Shown here one piece after another: positions 25,966 through 39,702 of a DNA stretch of 64,000 nucleotides (its first letter is position 1; each line of letters opens with the position of its first letter). Source of the stretch: Icerya purchasi (lineage: Eukaryota > Arthropoda > Insecta > Hemiptera > Monophlebidae). The DNA is taken from assembly GCA_039619475.1 (NCBI GenBank), contig CM077116.1, positions 9,394,932 through 9,458,931 of the forward strand, read 5' to 3'. The notes beneath the pieces were generated by a model, which saw nothing but the letters and a program-made list of their open reading frames with translations, made no database searches and was not told where the DNA came from. Both the position numbers and the translations under genes were made by a program.

Positions 25966-26801
25966 ATTGTAATTATATTTCGGCATAGAAAAATTCCTTT
26001 GCTGTAACTAAAATGGTTTGTACGCCGCGTGTTTAGGCGTCTATACTCTCGATTCTTAGAAGAGGAGAGTAATTTTATAGTGGCCGAGGGAAATCCCTGT
26101 GGCTGAAAGTAACGCGACTTAGGTAATTTTAAGCAGTTTCCTGGGTGACTCAAAAAAAAAAAAAAGAAAAATAAACGCACGCCGAATGTTTTTGTGTGCC
26201 CTTTCGTTTTTGTAACTGTTTTTCGTACGATTATTCTTTTTTGGGGCTAGAAATCATGGACGAAAATTTACTACCGCGCAAAATTAAAGAAGCAAAAGAA
26301 AAGTAATAATTCCGACTTTTTTTCCTTTTCGTTTTGCTTAATTTACGTTTTTCAGACGGTCGTCGTTAATTTCACGTTGACGCTTACAACAAGTTGTTCT
26401 TAGCGGTTCTCCGTGTTGTTCGAGTAAATGCAAATTCTTTCTACTGCGACCCCGGAATCTGAGAAAAGAGCCCCTTACTGTCGCCCACCCAATTGTGTAT
26501 CTCGATAATAATAAATCTTCCAGCGCTGCGTGTAAATTTGAAAATTCGTCGTTCGTTCGTTCATTTTTCGCGAAACGGCTTCTAAACAGAGAGATGAGTT
26601 TATATCGCGGTCGGCCGGAGACTGCCGCGACCCCTCAGGGGGCTTAATCTTTAACTTTTTCTCGAACCGGAGACAAATAATAACGTCGTTCAGAAGTAAA
26701 ATAACTATATTAAAAAACGAACTAAGTCCGTCCCGGTGTGCTACGCTTAAAGAAAAAGGGACAAAAAGAGGAGCGACGAAGAGAACACGAAAAACGAACT
26801 A

Positions 26802-26803
<2 letters not shown>
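25966..26803. other. No gene seen
   Basis: No supported reading frame. AG-rich segment at about 26745-26800. Confidence 0.5.

Positions 26804-26842
<39 letters not shown>
26804..26842. repeat. (TA)n microsatellite
   Basis: About 19 TA units. Confidence 0.95.
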
Positions 26843-26845
<3 letters not shown>

Positions 26846-29194
26846 ACGAAAAGTGAACGAAAAGAAGAACAGAAAAAGAACGTGTCGTCGGAAGATTAAG
26901 AATGCAGCATAAGGGAGCCCGGTGCAAATGCCGGGCAAATGAGGTAATGTGTCGGCAGGGCGCGATGATCGGAACCGAAGATGGCGACCCCGGGCCCCGA
27001 TGATAAAAATGTGATAAGAAAAAGCCGCAGAAAAGTTCTGCCAGCGGAGATGTTATTGCTGATAAACTAGATGAACTTTCTGGCTAGGCTGGGCTGCGCT
27101 GTTGCCGGTGCGGTGCTTTGTAATTTATCGGAAGAGGGCTGGAAGCTGGCCCGCTATTATTTTCTCTATCGCTATTTCGTTGTCGGCCCGGCTAGTCGCC
27201 TTTGTGCGACCGGCTCAATAATTAACCGTTCGCGGCAAGCCTGTCTTCGTATCTCGGTCGCAACTTTGTTTACCGGAAAGTTGCGCTATCTGTTCCGATT
27301 CCGAGATTGTCTCGGTATTATCATAATATTCTTGTAAAATTATTACACGCCCAGTCGAACACAATCGCCCTGCACGCGCCACTTCTCCTCCGGCAAATCC
27401 TCGTTCGCCTCCCTCGCGATTAATTAATTATCGCCTCCTCCGCCTCTTCCTCATCCTCCTCCTCCTCCTTCTACTCCTGCGACTGGGCTTGGTTGAACCG
27501 TTGCCGTAGCAGACGACTAATTTCGCTATTTTCTCCGCCAGCGCGCAGGGGGTTCAGCTGCGTACGCAGCTGCGTTCAGGCGACTAGGTCGTATTCACCG
27601 ATCCAGCATCACGTTAATCGTCGAGACGCGCTAGTCACCGGTAATCTCCCGGCTGAAGAAGATAAATGGAAAGTAGGTGCGCGACTAGAGATTTTCCCGT
27701 TCTCGGGCCTCCTGCTACCTGTTTGAGCGCCAGATATCGCGAACAAGGCTTACGCGTACTCGACTAAGCCGCTAATTTATTTCCGTAAAGATTATAATAC
27801 CGACGAACTGCCTCCTATGTCCGGTGCTCGCTGAAGAAAAATGCAAAAGCTCATCGGCACCGTTTCGAAAATGCCCCCTTGAAGCGGTCTACTATCGAAA
27901 GCGCAAAAATTCGGTCGCCGTTCTAAGCGTTTTTCCTTTCTTTTCCTGTTCAGCGATTGTTACGGGATTTCCTTTCGCTTTTGCGTAAAAACCAACGCCG
28001 ATGAGAAGAAGCAGGGCCCGCCAGTATGCACGGCTGAACGACTCTCGCAGTGAAGTCATGAAAAGTCACGAACAACCGGTTAGTCTGCGACGGAAAATTG
28101 GCGGAAAATTAGCTCTTCGGTCGACATGCAAGCAAACGTTCTCATATTATTCTATCCTAGTCGGCGATATGGGACTGTTACTGACACACTAACGCGATTA
28201 AGTCCTTCTTTCGTACTACTTTGCGCATTCAGAAAATTTCTGCGATTCTCGTAATTTTTGCTTCTTTCTGTGTCTTCTTTTTCCTTCGCCGCTTCTTAAG
28301 CCACGTTCTAATTCGCGACGCGCATATGTTTATACCATATAATGTAGTCAGTAAGAAAAGCGAGCCGGCGGAATACGTAACACGTTCCATCCTTTTTTTA
28401 AAAACAGTCCAAAACTAGTGTGCAGCATTTCTAAGAAGCGGCATGTCGACAAAATTGCTCCGGGTTTGAGAATGGTAGAAACCAACTAAAAATGTCGATA
28501 AATCCATAATAATTATAAATATAATAAATTTTAATCGATACAAATTTACATTTTTTCAAATTATTTAAAGAATCGCTTTGTATAATCATCAGCAAACAAC
28601 ACAGATTAGAGTGGCTTTTTTTTTTGTTTTTAATCGGCTATGTCCGAAAGTCTTTAAATTGAGGTATTTGTATTAATTTATTATAGTAAATCGGTTTTCG
28701 GCAGTTGTTTCGTTCCGTGCGGATCCATCAATCCGAAATTGAATATCCAGTGAAAACGGTGTGAGAAAGGAACTAGCCATTACGATCTTAGATGTGTATA
28801 CATTGTGCACCTTAACTTCATAATCCATGCCAGAACTAGTCAAAGGAATGCGCGGCACTTCTTTTCACACGATCACGACATTTCGATATCCACTATTGTG
28901 CAATTCCCTGGTGGGATAACTTTACTGGAAAAATTTATAGCTAAGTTTGTTTCGTGGAATTTATTATTTAATTAGAAAAATGTACGCGAATACAATTTAA
29001 AATTTCACTCGCGAACATTGTTAAATTCGAAAAAAACGGTCTCGAATCGTTCATTTTCTTAGTAATACATATTTTCGCGTTGTTCTTGCTGTTGCTGTTG
29101 CTTTTGGTTCGGCGAAATTATCGTCGATTTTGAAAAAATTCCAAATATACTACACAAGCGTCCTCCCCGCGTCTCTCCTTCTCCTTCTTCTTCG
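26843..29194. other. No gene seen; GC-richer block with a pyrimidine tract
   Basis: Around 26.9-28.2 kb G+C is higher and CpG common. A CCT/TCC-rich tract lies at 27424-27480. Frames of 60-90 residues on the plus strand lack domains. It could be a regulatory CpG-rich segment, but nothing in it identifies a promoter. Confidence 0.4.
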
Positions 29195-29207
29195 TAATAA
29201 TAATAAC

Positions 29208-29255
<48 letters not shown>
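29195..29255. repeat. (TAA)n microsatellite
   Basis: About 20 units with one CAA interruption. It generates poly-N (plus) and poly-Y (minus) strings in overlapping open frames, which are not genes. Confidence 0.95.
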
Positions 29256-29361
29256 TTCCGTACGGTTTTAATGAATTTTTATACCTCTTATCTCGATGAA
29301 ATTGTAAAATTTCATACCATGTTATAAGGAGAAAAGAGATGCTTTTTAATTCACGTTTAAT

Positions 29362-29400
29362 GAATTTTTCGTTTCGTTTTTCTGTTACAGGTAAGCTTGA
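29362..29400 (+). promoter_or_regulatory. Candidate recursive-splice (ratchet) site
   Basis: The pyrimidine tract TTTTTCGTTTCGTTTTTCTG leads into TTACAG, which is immediately followed by GTAAGCTTG, so acceptor and donor abut at 29390/29391. This is the layout of ratchet points in long insect introns (pyrimidine tract, then CAG|GTAAG). The tract here is strong. No flanking exons are visible, so the use of the site is inference. Confidence 0.35.
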
Positions 29401-31245
29401 TTCATAATTTTTTACACGGTAGAGCGAGTGACGATCATTTTTTCCGTCATGGGCGGTCGGTAAGTTTTTTATTATTATCATTATTTCATTAAACAAAGCG
29501 GGCTCAGCCGGATAAAAAAACCGTTGCCGGAACCGCTCTGTACTAGATTATTATTTTTTAGCGGCGTTATAAGGGTTTTTTGAATATTTTTACTTTCGGC
29601 CTTATGGAAATTTAGTCGAAATAAATAAATTCAAAATCTACCTGAAGAATTGATTATTTTTTTATTTTTTTTTTAAAAGAATGCGGTTCCCGAGTAGACT
29701 TAGTTTTTGAATTTTTTAAATTAAAAGAGGCGATTCAGCGTAAATATATGTAAAAGTAAAACAATATTTACGACAAGTGGCGTATTTTCGAATACACATT
29801 ACTACCGACGACGCGGCTTGAATAATTCTCGCTTAAGAAGTGACACACTTTTTTCGATATTTTCGATTTCTCCGAATTGAAATTTTGCGACCGACCAACA
29901 CACCTACCCGGATGGTGGTGGTGGTGGGGGGGGGAGTAAAAAAAAATGTTTGTATTCCGAATAGAAGCAAAAAAGGCGCCAAAAGAGATAGGAATTTTCC
30001 CATCCTTCGACAAGTTTTTTGGCCAGAAGATCTGAAACAGCCTGTTCGTAATCGACCCCGTCAATGGACGACGTACGGAAACTGTTTAACCGCTATCGTC
30101 TTACAATCGATGGTCGATATTTGTAATTCACTTTTTTTTCTTTTTTTAACTTTTTTTCGGGCATTACTGAAAGTTGGACCGCGATCAAAAGTTCAAAGCT
30201 CTTGCAACGCCACTAACGAAACAATTTCGATCTATTTTCTTTGAAAATCAATCGATTAACGATTAAGATTGTAATGTTGTACGGAACAAACTGTTTCCTC
30301 CATCGATCCGAAGAGTTACCCCGCCGTCTAAGCTTTCCCCTTTCCCTTCCGGCACAGGCTCGTTTAAAATCGCTTCCGAATTGGAAAACAAAGAGAGTAC
30401 CATCGGCATTGATGATGCTGTCTGTATGCAGCGACATATTTTTTTCTAAGGAACGTAAGCTGTCGCATTATTCTTTTTATTTACTCCCGTATATAAGTTT
30501 GTTTCTTTAAATTCGCATGCTTTTTACACCGGCGGCCCGAATTTAAGCGAGAAGACTGATTAAACTCTTGAAATGGCATTCGAAACAGCTACTGCTGTCT
30601 TTATCGCATTATTTATAATATAATATAATTTATTCGTCGATATTAATAATTCAATATTCGTGTTTTCTTCTTTTTCGCGAAAATGATTCGTGTCCATTCG
30701 TATTTATTCGACCGAAATGCCGCGAAAGTTCATCTAAATTCCGTGAAACTTTCATGCCTTTTAGTTTTGCGCGCATATTTTTATGAAGTGTTTCTTGGAT
30801 TTCGTTTAATAGAAATAATAAATTTTGACTTTTGAGTCTCCCCGTATTCTTCGGTTTCGCTTAAATTAGACTGTTTCAGATTTCGAGATTAATTTAAATA
30901 TAATGTGTTTTTCTCTTTTCTAGTGCTGATGAAAACTTTTAAAAAAAAAAAAAAAACCTATTTTTTAAGCTCTTAAGATGATATGCATTTTCTCCGCAGG
31001 CACATTATCTCTTGTGTATGACTGTATGATTAGTCCAGTTCGCTATACTTTTTAAAAGCTTAACGTGTCAACACTATGGAAAATTTCGAATACCGATCGC
31101 GGCGCGAATTTTTCCAATAATTTTTCGAATATGTTTCACATTTTTCTTGTACGATGACGTTTGACGGTTGAGAATAATCTGTTCGAGTGGAAACGGTAGA
31201 TAACTTTTTTTCGAACAAACTCGTTCATGCAAAACCGGCGGCGGG
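29401..31245. other. No gene seen
   Basis: Overlapping frames on both strands at 29.77-30.5 kb (up to 134 residues) have no domains. A G run lies at about 29920-29933. Confidence 0.45.
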
Positions 31246-31268
31246 CACACACACACACACACACACAC
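31246..31268. repeat. (CA)n microsatellite
   Basis: About 11 CA units. The CVCVCV strings on the minus strand come from it. Confidence 0.93.
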
Positions 31269-34200
31269 TGAGTCGGATAATAGAGCCTAGTTGCCGAATT
31301 AGAGCGACCGGGAACGGCGAGAAAGGACAGGTAGCGAAATCCGTAATTAACGTATGCGGCTACAACTTGTGTGCGCCTGTGCTGTTGGCAAAGTGAGAAG
31401 GTCGGATGGGATGAGTTGGACGGTAGAATGGTAAGATAGTGTGTAGGGATTTTTTCATGGCGCAGTCCGCTTTGTAAGGTTAACACCGTCTAAAGTGCGT
31501 GTAAAATACACGTACAGAAAATGATAATGGGCTCTCGGTTTTCGTCGAACGAGCAGTTTTTTTCCGGATTTCTCGCTCCTACGGACGGCCGCTTCTGACG
31601 ACGAGCAAATTGGAAAACGCATCGCCCGAATCTCATCTGGGCCGCCCCGAGCTGGAACACTATGGAAAACTATCGACCAATTGAAATCGGACAGCTTATT
31701 ATCTATTCAAATTGTTATTATTACACTATTCTTCTGCGGACGCGTAATATTCGACGCCGGAATTAATATCGCGCGCGCACACACACACGCCAGATTGTTA
31801 TCGATCCGCGCTCCTTTCATCTTATATCGCATTATCATGTCGGCGGTCACGTTCAATTAGCAGGCCGAGGAGTCTGCAGCGGAACATTCGTCGAAGAACA
31901 GACGGAGTCTGGAAAACATATCGTCCTGGTCGTCCTGGTCGTCGTCGTCGTTGAATTTTTGAATAAATAATAAATTGAGCACCGGATTCCGATCCGACAC
32001 GGAACAAAACAAACAAGGCTAAGTTACGGTCGCGAGACAACGGCGCTGGCTGGAGAAAAAAATCACACCGGTCATCTTTTCGGTTTGCTCTGGAGCGCTG
32101 CAAGATTGGTTCCGGTACGGCGCGCTATTAAGTGCGGCCGAATTGCTGCGGCTGGAGGGCAGGGCGGCGGTCGTTTTTAGCGTGACTAACGTGCAAGATA
32201 AACACAGAAAGAAATTGTAATTTCGCTTGTTCTCAAACTCGAGCTACTTCCAATCAATTTTACGCTCCGACCGGCCAACTCAATCTGTCCATAGGCGTCC
32301 CATCCATTATATACTCCATTACCGGCCACGTCGGCTTAGTTTTCTCATTTTCCCATTTTCCCGCTTTCCGTTTCCCCGCTCATTTATCCCCAGTTCTTTT
32401 TCTCGATCGCCCGCCCTATTCGCGTTTTTCCCTATTTCCACGCTTGTTGCTGTCTCGTTATTGTGTCACTCGTTGTTATAATTTTTTTCTCCCCGTAACC
32501 GCTCTACCAGCGTCTTCGAAAACAGTAACGCACTTATCCAACTTTAGGAAAAAAGTAAAAATCCCCGCCTAAAATAATAATTCCGTTTTCTGTACCATCA
32601 CCGCAAACTCTGTGCTCGAGCGTTTATCATCTCCCACAACAACGCCGGTAAGTGTTTGTATGTCGGTTCGATTCTCTATTATATATCCGGTGCCTGGTTA
32701 TGCGGATATAATAGCGCGCATTGATTTATTTATTTATTTATGTCTCTACAGTGTCTTATCTGGCTCTGATAAACTCTTTTCATTCGTCGGCCATACTTTG
32801 TTGCTCTTTTTGTACGCTACATAATAATTGTTTTATGATTTACTCGAGAGCATCTGAACAGGCAACCCGAGTTTTACACTTTTCTTTTATAAATATACGA
32901 TTGTTTTCGTGAAATAAAGTTACGCTTTTTTCCCCTTTTTGAATAATGTTTTCGATAAAAACAGCGTATGCCACTTCTTTTTTTTTTGCAATTTTTAACC
33001 GTGGGAAATTCGAACGTTCCTTTAATTTGTTTCCGTGTACAGGCTGCTTAATTCTTAAACTGACAGATCGCTCGGACAAATTTTAAGGTTACGATTTTTT
33101 CCGTTTAAATTTCATAAAGATGAAGCGACAAAAGTCTGATAGAAGTACGAGAAAAGCTATCAGTTCTTCTGAGAAAAGTCGTAATTTGCGGTTTCGAACA
33201 AATCCGGTTTCTCGCAATTATCATCGCGTACTGGTAATTTTTCTGTCTTACACCGAAATTACTGTTTAATCGGATTACACTGCTGGGCGAAAATTATAAC
33301 TCTCTTTTTCTAAACGATCTTGGCCGTTTCCCCCGATAGAATTATTGCAGTCACTCTATTCTACCGCAAATTTTACACTCTATCATACGCCGGACACCGC
33401 GATTGCTATGCTCGTTTTCTTTTTAATGGAAAATAAAGAAACACCCTTTTGTTCTCTATAGACTGTTTCGTTCGGTTACTTTTAATATAATTCCAAAGAA
33501 CATTCTCCAAATTTCCATTACGTTCCAGTTCGAATATTCTGAACAGAGCTGAGCTGTTATCGGCTGGAATTTCTTTAGCGATCTTTTATTTCACTTGAAA
33601 AATATATATTACAAAAAAGTTATGTAAAATTAATACGACGAACCCGAAACCTCGCGGAAAAAACCCCACGATCAGAGCTAGATATCGCAAACAATGGAAA
33701 ACTACAGAGATTCTTAAATTTAGGCGCGTTATAATTAAATCGTATCTGTACATTTTTTAAATGGATAAAATAATTATATTGCAAGCGCTATACATACAAC
33801 AAATTAAAATTAAATACTAAATAAAATAGAAAAGAAAATATATTAATAAATTCACTACTACCTTACTGGAACATCTGAAAGAAACCACCTCACAATTATA
33901 ATTAAGAAATAAGAAAACGAAAGTATGTTATTAAAAATAAATTTAGAAATGTTTCACTTTTAATTTAACTAAAACAGATATTTGTAAAAATGATTAATAC
34001 CGAATCAGTGTAATTGTTCAGAAGTGATATGTGTCGGATTTTCTAGATAGAATTCACCTATTTTCGCGAGTTTTGTTTAACTTCCGAAAAAAAAAAAAAA
34101 AAAAAAAAAAGGCTAGTTTCGGAAGAAATTCTAACAACTCATGTTTTTTACCTCCATTCGTATAATTCTATCATAATACTATTCCGTTAGTGTTAACAAT

Positions 34201-34575
34201 TTTTCTAAAACTTCTATTTCAATTCAAAAAATTACTAAAAATCAAACATTTATTCTTAATAATATACTTTAGTTTTCTCTTTTCTTAATTAAAACTAGGT
34301 AATTGAGGTTTCCTTCGGGTATTTATAATACTACATTTATCTTCTTTTCCGTTTTAATAATCCATTCTCCTACTTTTCTTGGGACATTAAATATCCGATT
34401 TTAAGATATTTGTTACATAGTGTTTTTGTAATTTTATAATTTCATATTTTTACACCATTCGAAGTGTGAAATTAATTCCGCACTCTTGTAGACTAAACTG
34501 CTATCTCCGTAATCAGGGAGAAAAAGAATATTTACGTCAGAACTAACATTTTACGCGTAACAACGTGATAATTTT

Positions 34576-34581
<6 letters not shown>
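31269..34581. other. No gene seen
   Basis: The first 1.3 kb is GC-richer with a GTCCTGGTCGTCCTGGTCGT run at about 31921-31945. From about 33.6 kb it is strongly AT-rich, with a long A run at about 34086-34110. No supported gene. Confidence 0.5.

Positions 34582-34620
<39 letters not shown>
34582..34620. repeat. (TA)n microsatellite
   Basis: About 19 TA units. Confidence 0.95.
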
Positions 34621-34622
<2 letters not shown>

Positions 34623-35635
34623 CGCTTGACAGTTTTTGTTAGAAAAAGCTTACCGAGATTTTAATAATCTTAGGATCAGAACAAACCTCAACTGGAAAAA
34701 AGACTTGTGATGACGCTCAAAGTAGGTGTTCGTCCATTTTGAGGTCTTGTAGCACCGCTTTCTCGTTTACATTGTTCATTAACACGCGCTCTCATTTAGT
34801 CTTAGAAATTGTACATTTCAAGGCTTGTAGATGAATTGTGGCTGGGTATGTCCGTAGTAAACGCGTACTTCTATTTCTGATTTGAGTGAAAACTAGTCAA
34901 AGCGCGAGAAAAACATCAGTAGTAGCAGGGGAATAGATTCGGCACAATGAAGAGCTTGCGGATATTTCTATTGCAAAACTATAAAATTAACAAACGCGGT
35001 TGAAAATTAGATTGATAACGAATTTATGTGATTAAAGACGTGTAGTATCCTAAATAGGGGATTTCTGAAACAGGTTAAAAGTGTGGAACAGCAGCGTATA
35101 AAACGGTTGAGGTATTCAGCGTATAACAGACCTAATAAAGGGGTCAATTAATAAACGTGTTAACTTATAATTAAAATTTATACTAATAATATAGAATTTA
35201 CGGAACAAAAATTTAAACATAAAATAATTTAAAAGAGGATAACGAATATGAATTTTATTATTATAATAATATAGGAACACTTCAAGGTAGCTGAGAAAAT
35301 TATTAAAAAAAAAAAAAAAAAATTCTAACCACATTACAAATTTTACAATGAAAAAACAAATACCATAAAACTAAAGATTATCGGAATATATGCATAACTA
35401 TGACACTGCAAAATTAAACAATATCCACTGATATGTTGCTCGGTGGAATGAAAATTTATTTACACAACGGGAAAAAAATAAAATAAAGCCTTTCAACGTA
35501 GAGGACATTGATCAAAAGTACACAAGATAGCACAGCGCGACTTTTAAGACAAAATGCCTTTCAAACGTTATCAGATCTTGTTAAATTTAATGTCGATCGC
35601 AATGATATTCAAGAGATCATCATCATCATCTCAGT
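34621..35635. other. No gene seen
   Basis: AT-rich; no motif-bearing frame. Confidence 0.5.
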
Positions 35636-35690
35636 AAGTTTTCCTGATGACGGGAAATAGGTGCAAGCGTTGAGCGGAGAAATTTGATTA
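35636..35690 (+). mobile_element. Possible Penelope-like terminal fragment
   Basis: The string TCCTGATGACGGGAAATAGG followed by TGCAAGCGTTGAGCGGAGAA resembles the CTGATGA...GAAACGTTGAGCG phrase near Penelope-like element ends, where a hammerhead-type ribozyme core is often found. It shares the ...CGTTRAGCG part with the fold-back at 11.7 kb. No reverse transcriptase or GIY-YIG endonuclease is nearby. Confidence 0.3.
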
Positions 35691-37972
35691 ATTTTAGTTG
35701 TATTATTAGTATCGAAGATGCTTATGATATTAACGCGTCTCTGCAATCATATTTAATATTTTATACTGAAATTTTTACTTTAAAGGAGTAATCGCCGCTA
35801 CCTTTTTCGAACTAATGTCAATGATGTTCTCCCCGGAATCGTTATGAAACGGTTCTAGACCCCTCTCTGAGTACACTATTGCCTTTTCGGACCAAAAGTT
35901 GTTACTTAAATTCAAAATCTAATGAATCGATTTCACCTTTTTGAAGGGAGAAAAAAAATTTTTGTTTTCAACTTTGTTTTCTTCCATCTCCATTGTAACT
36001 ATTCAGGAAAACCGTTATGGAAGAACCATTTGGTTATATTTATTCAATTCGACTTCTCTTTTTTCTCTTTCGGAATTGTTCACCATAGTAGTAGTTCGAA
36101 AGCATTTTAGTCGAAATCAGCAAAAACTGACGGTAAAATGTCAGACAACAACAACAAAAGCTCGACCGGGAATACGAAGCAGGGAAAATGTTTGAAAAAT
36201 AATTTTAGCGATGTTACCGATGGTAAACCACCTCTGGCTTCTTATTAAGAAACGGTAAAATGTTAATCGCGCTTCATTTGACCCGCTTTAAAACGGCCAT
36301 CGGGAGAACAGAGAACTTTCTTCATTAACTTTTTTCTACCTGATAATTGTGCCTGGGGAAAGATAAAAAAAAAAAAAAACAAAAAAGAAAGAGAACATTC
36401 TCAATCGTCGTCTTTTCCGCGGGAATACGCGCGATCGACGACGACTTCAACTGCGAATTTTCATGTTTACTTTTACCGAAAAAAATTGCTTTTATATTCT
36501 TTCGGAACTCTGAAATTTCCGATCGGTGCGAGGTTAAATGAGTGGTGGACAGCCGGGGAAAACGGCCTGGTAACAAATTGCCCGGTCACCGATAGTGATT
36601 TTTCTCGGCCGCCTCTGCTCCTATTTAATTTCGGAATTTATTTCAGCTTACAGGCCATTTTCGAACATTGCCACCTGACGTCGAGGCTAATAATAATAAG
36701 GCTAATGGGGCCGGATTGGCGTTACAAAATAGACAAAAACTTTTTATTTCCACTTGGTCCGTTTCTTGTTCCGCTTTCTTTCCTGGTAAGTCTGTCGTAA
36801 TTTCTTTAACCGGGCAAAAAAGTCGCTCTCACGCTCTGTGTGTAATCTATAGATTGCACTCGTGTCTGAAATAGCACGATAACTCTCGCACTAATGCCAT
36901 TTTACTAATAGCAGCTCCGTCGTAGCCCCTTATTCCATTTCGCCGCTAGCCGCCGCTCGCTTGCCGTTGTCATTTTATTACATTCGCCCCGTGCATACAG
37001 GATGACGAAATAAATTTTCAAATTGATCCGCCCCCACCCCCTCTCGCCGCGAGCCCGCTATAACGAGAAATTTTAAAATAATGCGCTCCCGTTATCGACC
37101 AACCGAGTTTATTTTACAACTTTTCCCGGCAACGCGCTCGGCGAAGATTTAAAATGGATGGAGCGTGTATGCGCGTGCCCGACATACAAGTATAGTAGGC
37201 AAGGTATTTTCAAAGTACTCGTCCGCGGAAAAATGTTGCGAGTTTTCGCGAAAATGTAATCTTATTAATGAAACCCGGGCAGGTGGCTGATGTATGTTTT
37301 TCGACACCTTTTCATCCGAAGTTTCTAAAACTCGCGATCATCACGCATCGTCCCCGTAGAGCGAAGCAAGTTGTTAACAGCTCGTTAAATCCGATCATTG
37401 CGGTCTCGGAGGAAAAAAGAAAATGTTCAATTTTTATCGTTTGAGCGGAACGGAATATCGCGGCTAATTTTCATAAAATGCCCTGTAAACTCCGGAAGTC
37501 TCTTAACAAGAAAAATACGTTAACAGTTTGAAGATCTTAAAATTTAGAGGATATTTTTCAAAACTAAATGCGAATGTATTGCAAATATGAACCGCAACTA
37601 ACGGGAAACGCACACTACCCACAGCATGATTTAAAAGCAACCGGGAAGGATTTACGGATTTTGTGGCAGCAGTTCATCATAACGATACAATGCTTGATTT
37701 TTTTTGTTTTTGTTTTCGTTTTTTTGTTTTTTTTTTTTTTTCGGTCCCCAATTCGTAATACGATGGGGTAAATATATTTAGAAAATTTATACCAATAATT
37801 TTTTATAAATAACCTGCCCTGAGCCCATCCATTTAAGTTTATAGAACGCTGACAGACTGTTTTACAATGTTAATAATAATTAGTATACATACATTTAATA
37901 TTAATACAGGTGTAACTTTACCGTGATTTATTTCGGCTAAAACTACTGAACATATTTTAAATAGCTTAGTTA
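35691..37972. other. No gene seen
   Basis: Overlapping frames on both strands at 35.9-36.9 kb (up to 104 residues) lack domains. A CTTTCCTG|GTAAGTC donor-like string at about 36775-36790 follows a pyrimidine tract but has no AG acceptor. Confidence 0.45.
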
Positions 37973-38260
37973 CTAATTGACTAATATTGCTAAAATCTGT
38001 ACTACTAACAGCCGGAAATGCTTAATATTACTATCAGGGAAGTTCAAAGTTACACAGTTATTTGAATGCGCAATTTTATGTTTATGTAAATAATCTTTAA
38101 ATAGGCCGTGTCCAGTAAGAAATTGAACACTAAAAAAAATTTGGCGTAAAAGCTTTATTATGTAGTGTCTATCATCTATATAGTTAGGAAAATTTTTTTT
38201 AGCTATACCGTTATTATATTCGTCCCACTGCGCCTGAAATTTATTATTATAAAATACCTA
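37973..38260 (-). pseudogene. LINE (I/Jockey-like) ORF2 C-terminal remnant
   Basis: Read on the minus strand from 38260 to the stop at 37973 the frame is open for about 95 codons but has no start codon. In order it shows QAQWDEYNNG (W and G of the conserved post-RNase-H block), then VQFLTGHGLFKDYLHKHKIA at 38127-38068, then a Cys (SNNC). LTGHG-F--YL is the signature of the ORF2 tail in I, Jockey and R1-type non-LTR retrotransposons. The following C/H knuckle (Cys..Cys..His..Cys) is not intact. It is a truncated fossil; the rest of the reverse transcriptase was not found upstream. Confidence 0.72.
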
Positions 38261-39553
38261 TCTAATATATTAGTTTTTAAACTGTTTAAGCGTTAACGAG
38301 GTTTGTTCGTGTATGAAGTAAGGTTGATGATACTGTACGTTACGGAATTCATTAAAAATATGTTTGTTTCTGTATTTCGTAAGTTAATGGTTTAATACCT
38401 GCAATGGCAGTGTTTGCCATGCAGATGGTAGTTCTATAAGCTTTAATCATTTTTATTGCAATAATAAAACTTTTTATGTAATATATTTGAAATCTTTTAA
38501 CTTTTAAAATGTCTATATTGATGCAATGCTTGATTGAATAAAGTAATCACAACATACTTTTATCCGGCACAGCGGTAGCAACATTGGCAGTCTTCACGTA
38601 GAGTAAATGTATGTAAAGCTCCGATAACGAAATCCTCCGGCATTACAGTACTTCAGCAACCTGCCGTGTACATAGTTTCAATCTTTCTGCGTACGATTTT
38701 TTTTCGATCGATTTCAAGATATAATAACGAATTCGAGTTGTTTACATATATGATTGAATGACCGAAAACCTCCGAGTAGCCGTGTACTTTTAGGATGGGT
38801 CGCGCGTAGTTTCACACAAGTCCGTCATTCGTAACATGTGTAACGGTGTTACTGTCGCTTTTATAAAAAACGCGCGAAAAAAGACAAAAAAAAAAGCAGC
38901 CAAAGCGGACGTTAATCGCGCAATTTGAAATAATCAGTCGCGTCGTTTCCAGGTTTTCTTTCGATTACGTTGTGCGAATTTTATTCCGCGAATTTGAATT
39001 TTAGTCAAGATTTACGTACGTTTTGAGTTTACTTCGGCGGAAATAAGTTTTGCGAAATAAGAAGGAATTTGAGGTAGCGGAAGAAATATGGAAAATTAAG
39101 AACGAAAGTTCTGCGGGGGGGCTATCATCGAAGTACTCGATAATTTTCTGACTATAACCACATTAACCACGTTTGGTTCGTGCCTTAGCGCGTACAAAAG
39201 TCACATGCCCTCTTCGCTTTCTGTCGCTAAAGTTTCAGTTTCGTCGCTAATTTCCATATCGTTGCTGGAAAATAGCGCGAATGCGATTCCAAAAATGAAA
39301 ATGTAAATACGGGGATCCATTGCGAAATCAACGACCTGTACGTGTACATGCGGCCAAAGAATCGTCCAAGTTCAGCGCGATCTGAAATAATAGCGGCATC
39401 GTTGTAATCGGCGACAGTTTGACAGTTTTCTTTCGCAAATGAAAACACCCATTTGAGAGCACTGGTGAAAATCATCCGACAGTTGCAGCGAACGGCATAT
39501 CGGCTGACAATTTAATCGCTAAACAAATTGAATTCCGCGACCGGGCCGAAATG
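38261..39553. other. No gene seen
   Basis: AT-rich to 38.6 kb, then mixed. No supported gene. Confidence 0.5.
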
Positions 39554-39567
39554 TGTATATATATATG

Positions 39568-39634
<67 letters not shown>

Positions 39635-39649
39635 ATATATATATATATG

Positions 39650-39702
<53 letters not shown>

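Noticed and set aside
29059..29496. 145-residue frame with poly-Tyr and a poly-Asn frame opposite
   Set aside because: Both arise from the (TAA)n tract; no other coding sign.
36775..36800. Ratchet-type site CTTTCCTG|GTAAGTC
   Set aside because: No AG immediately before the GT, so it can be a donor only.
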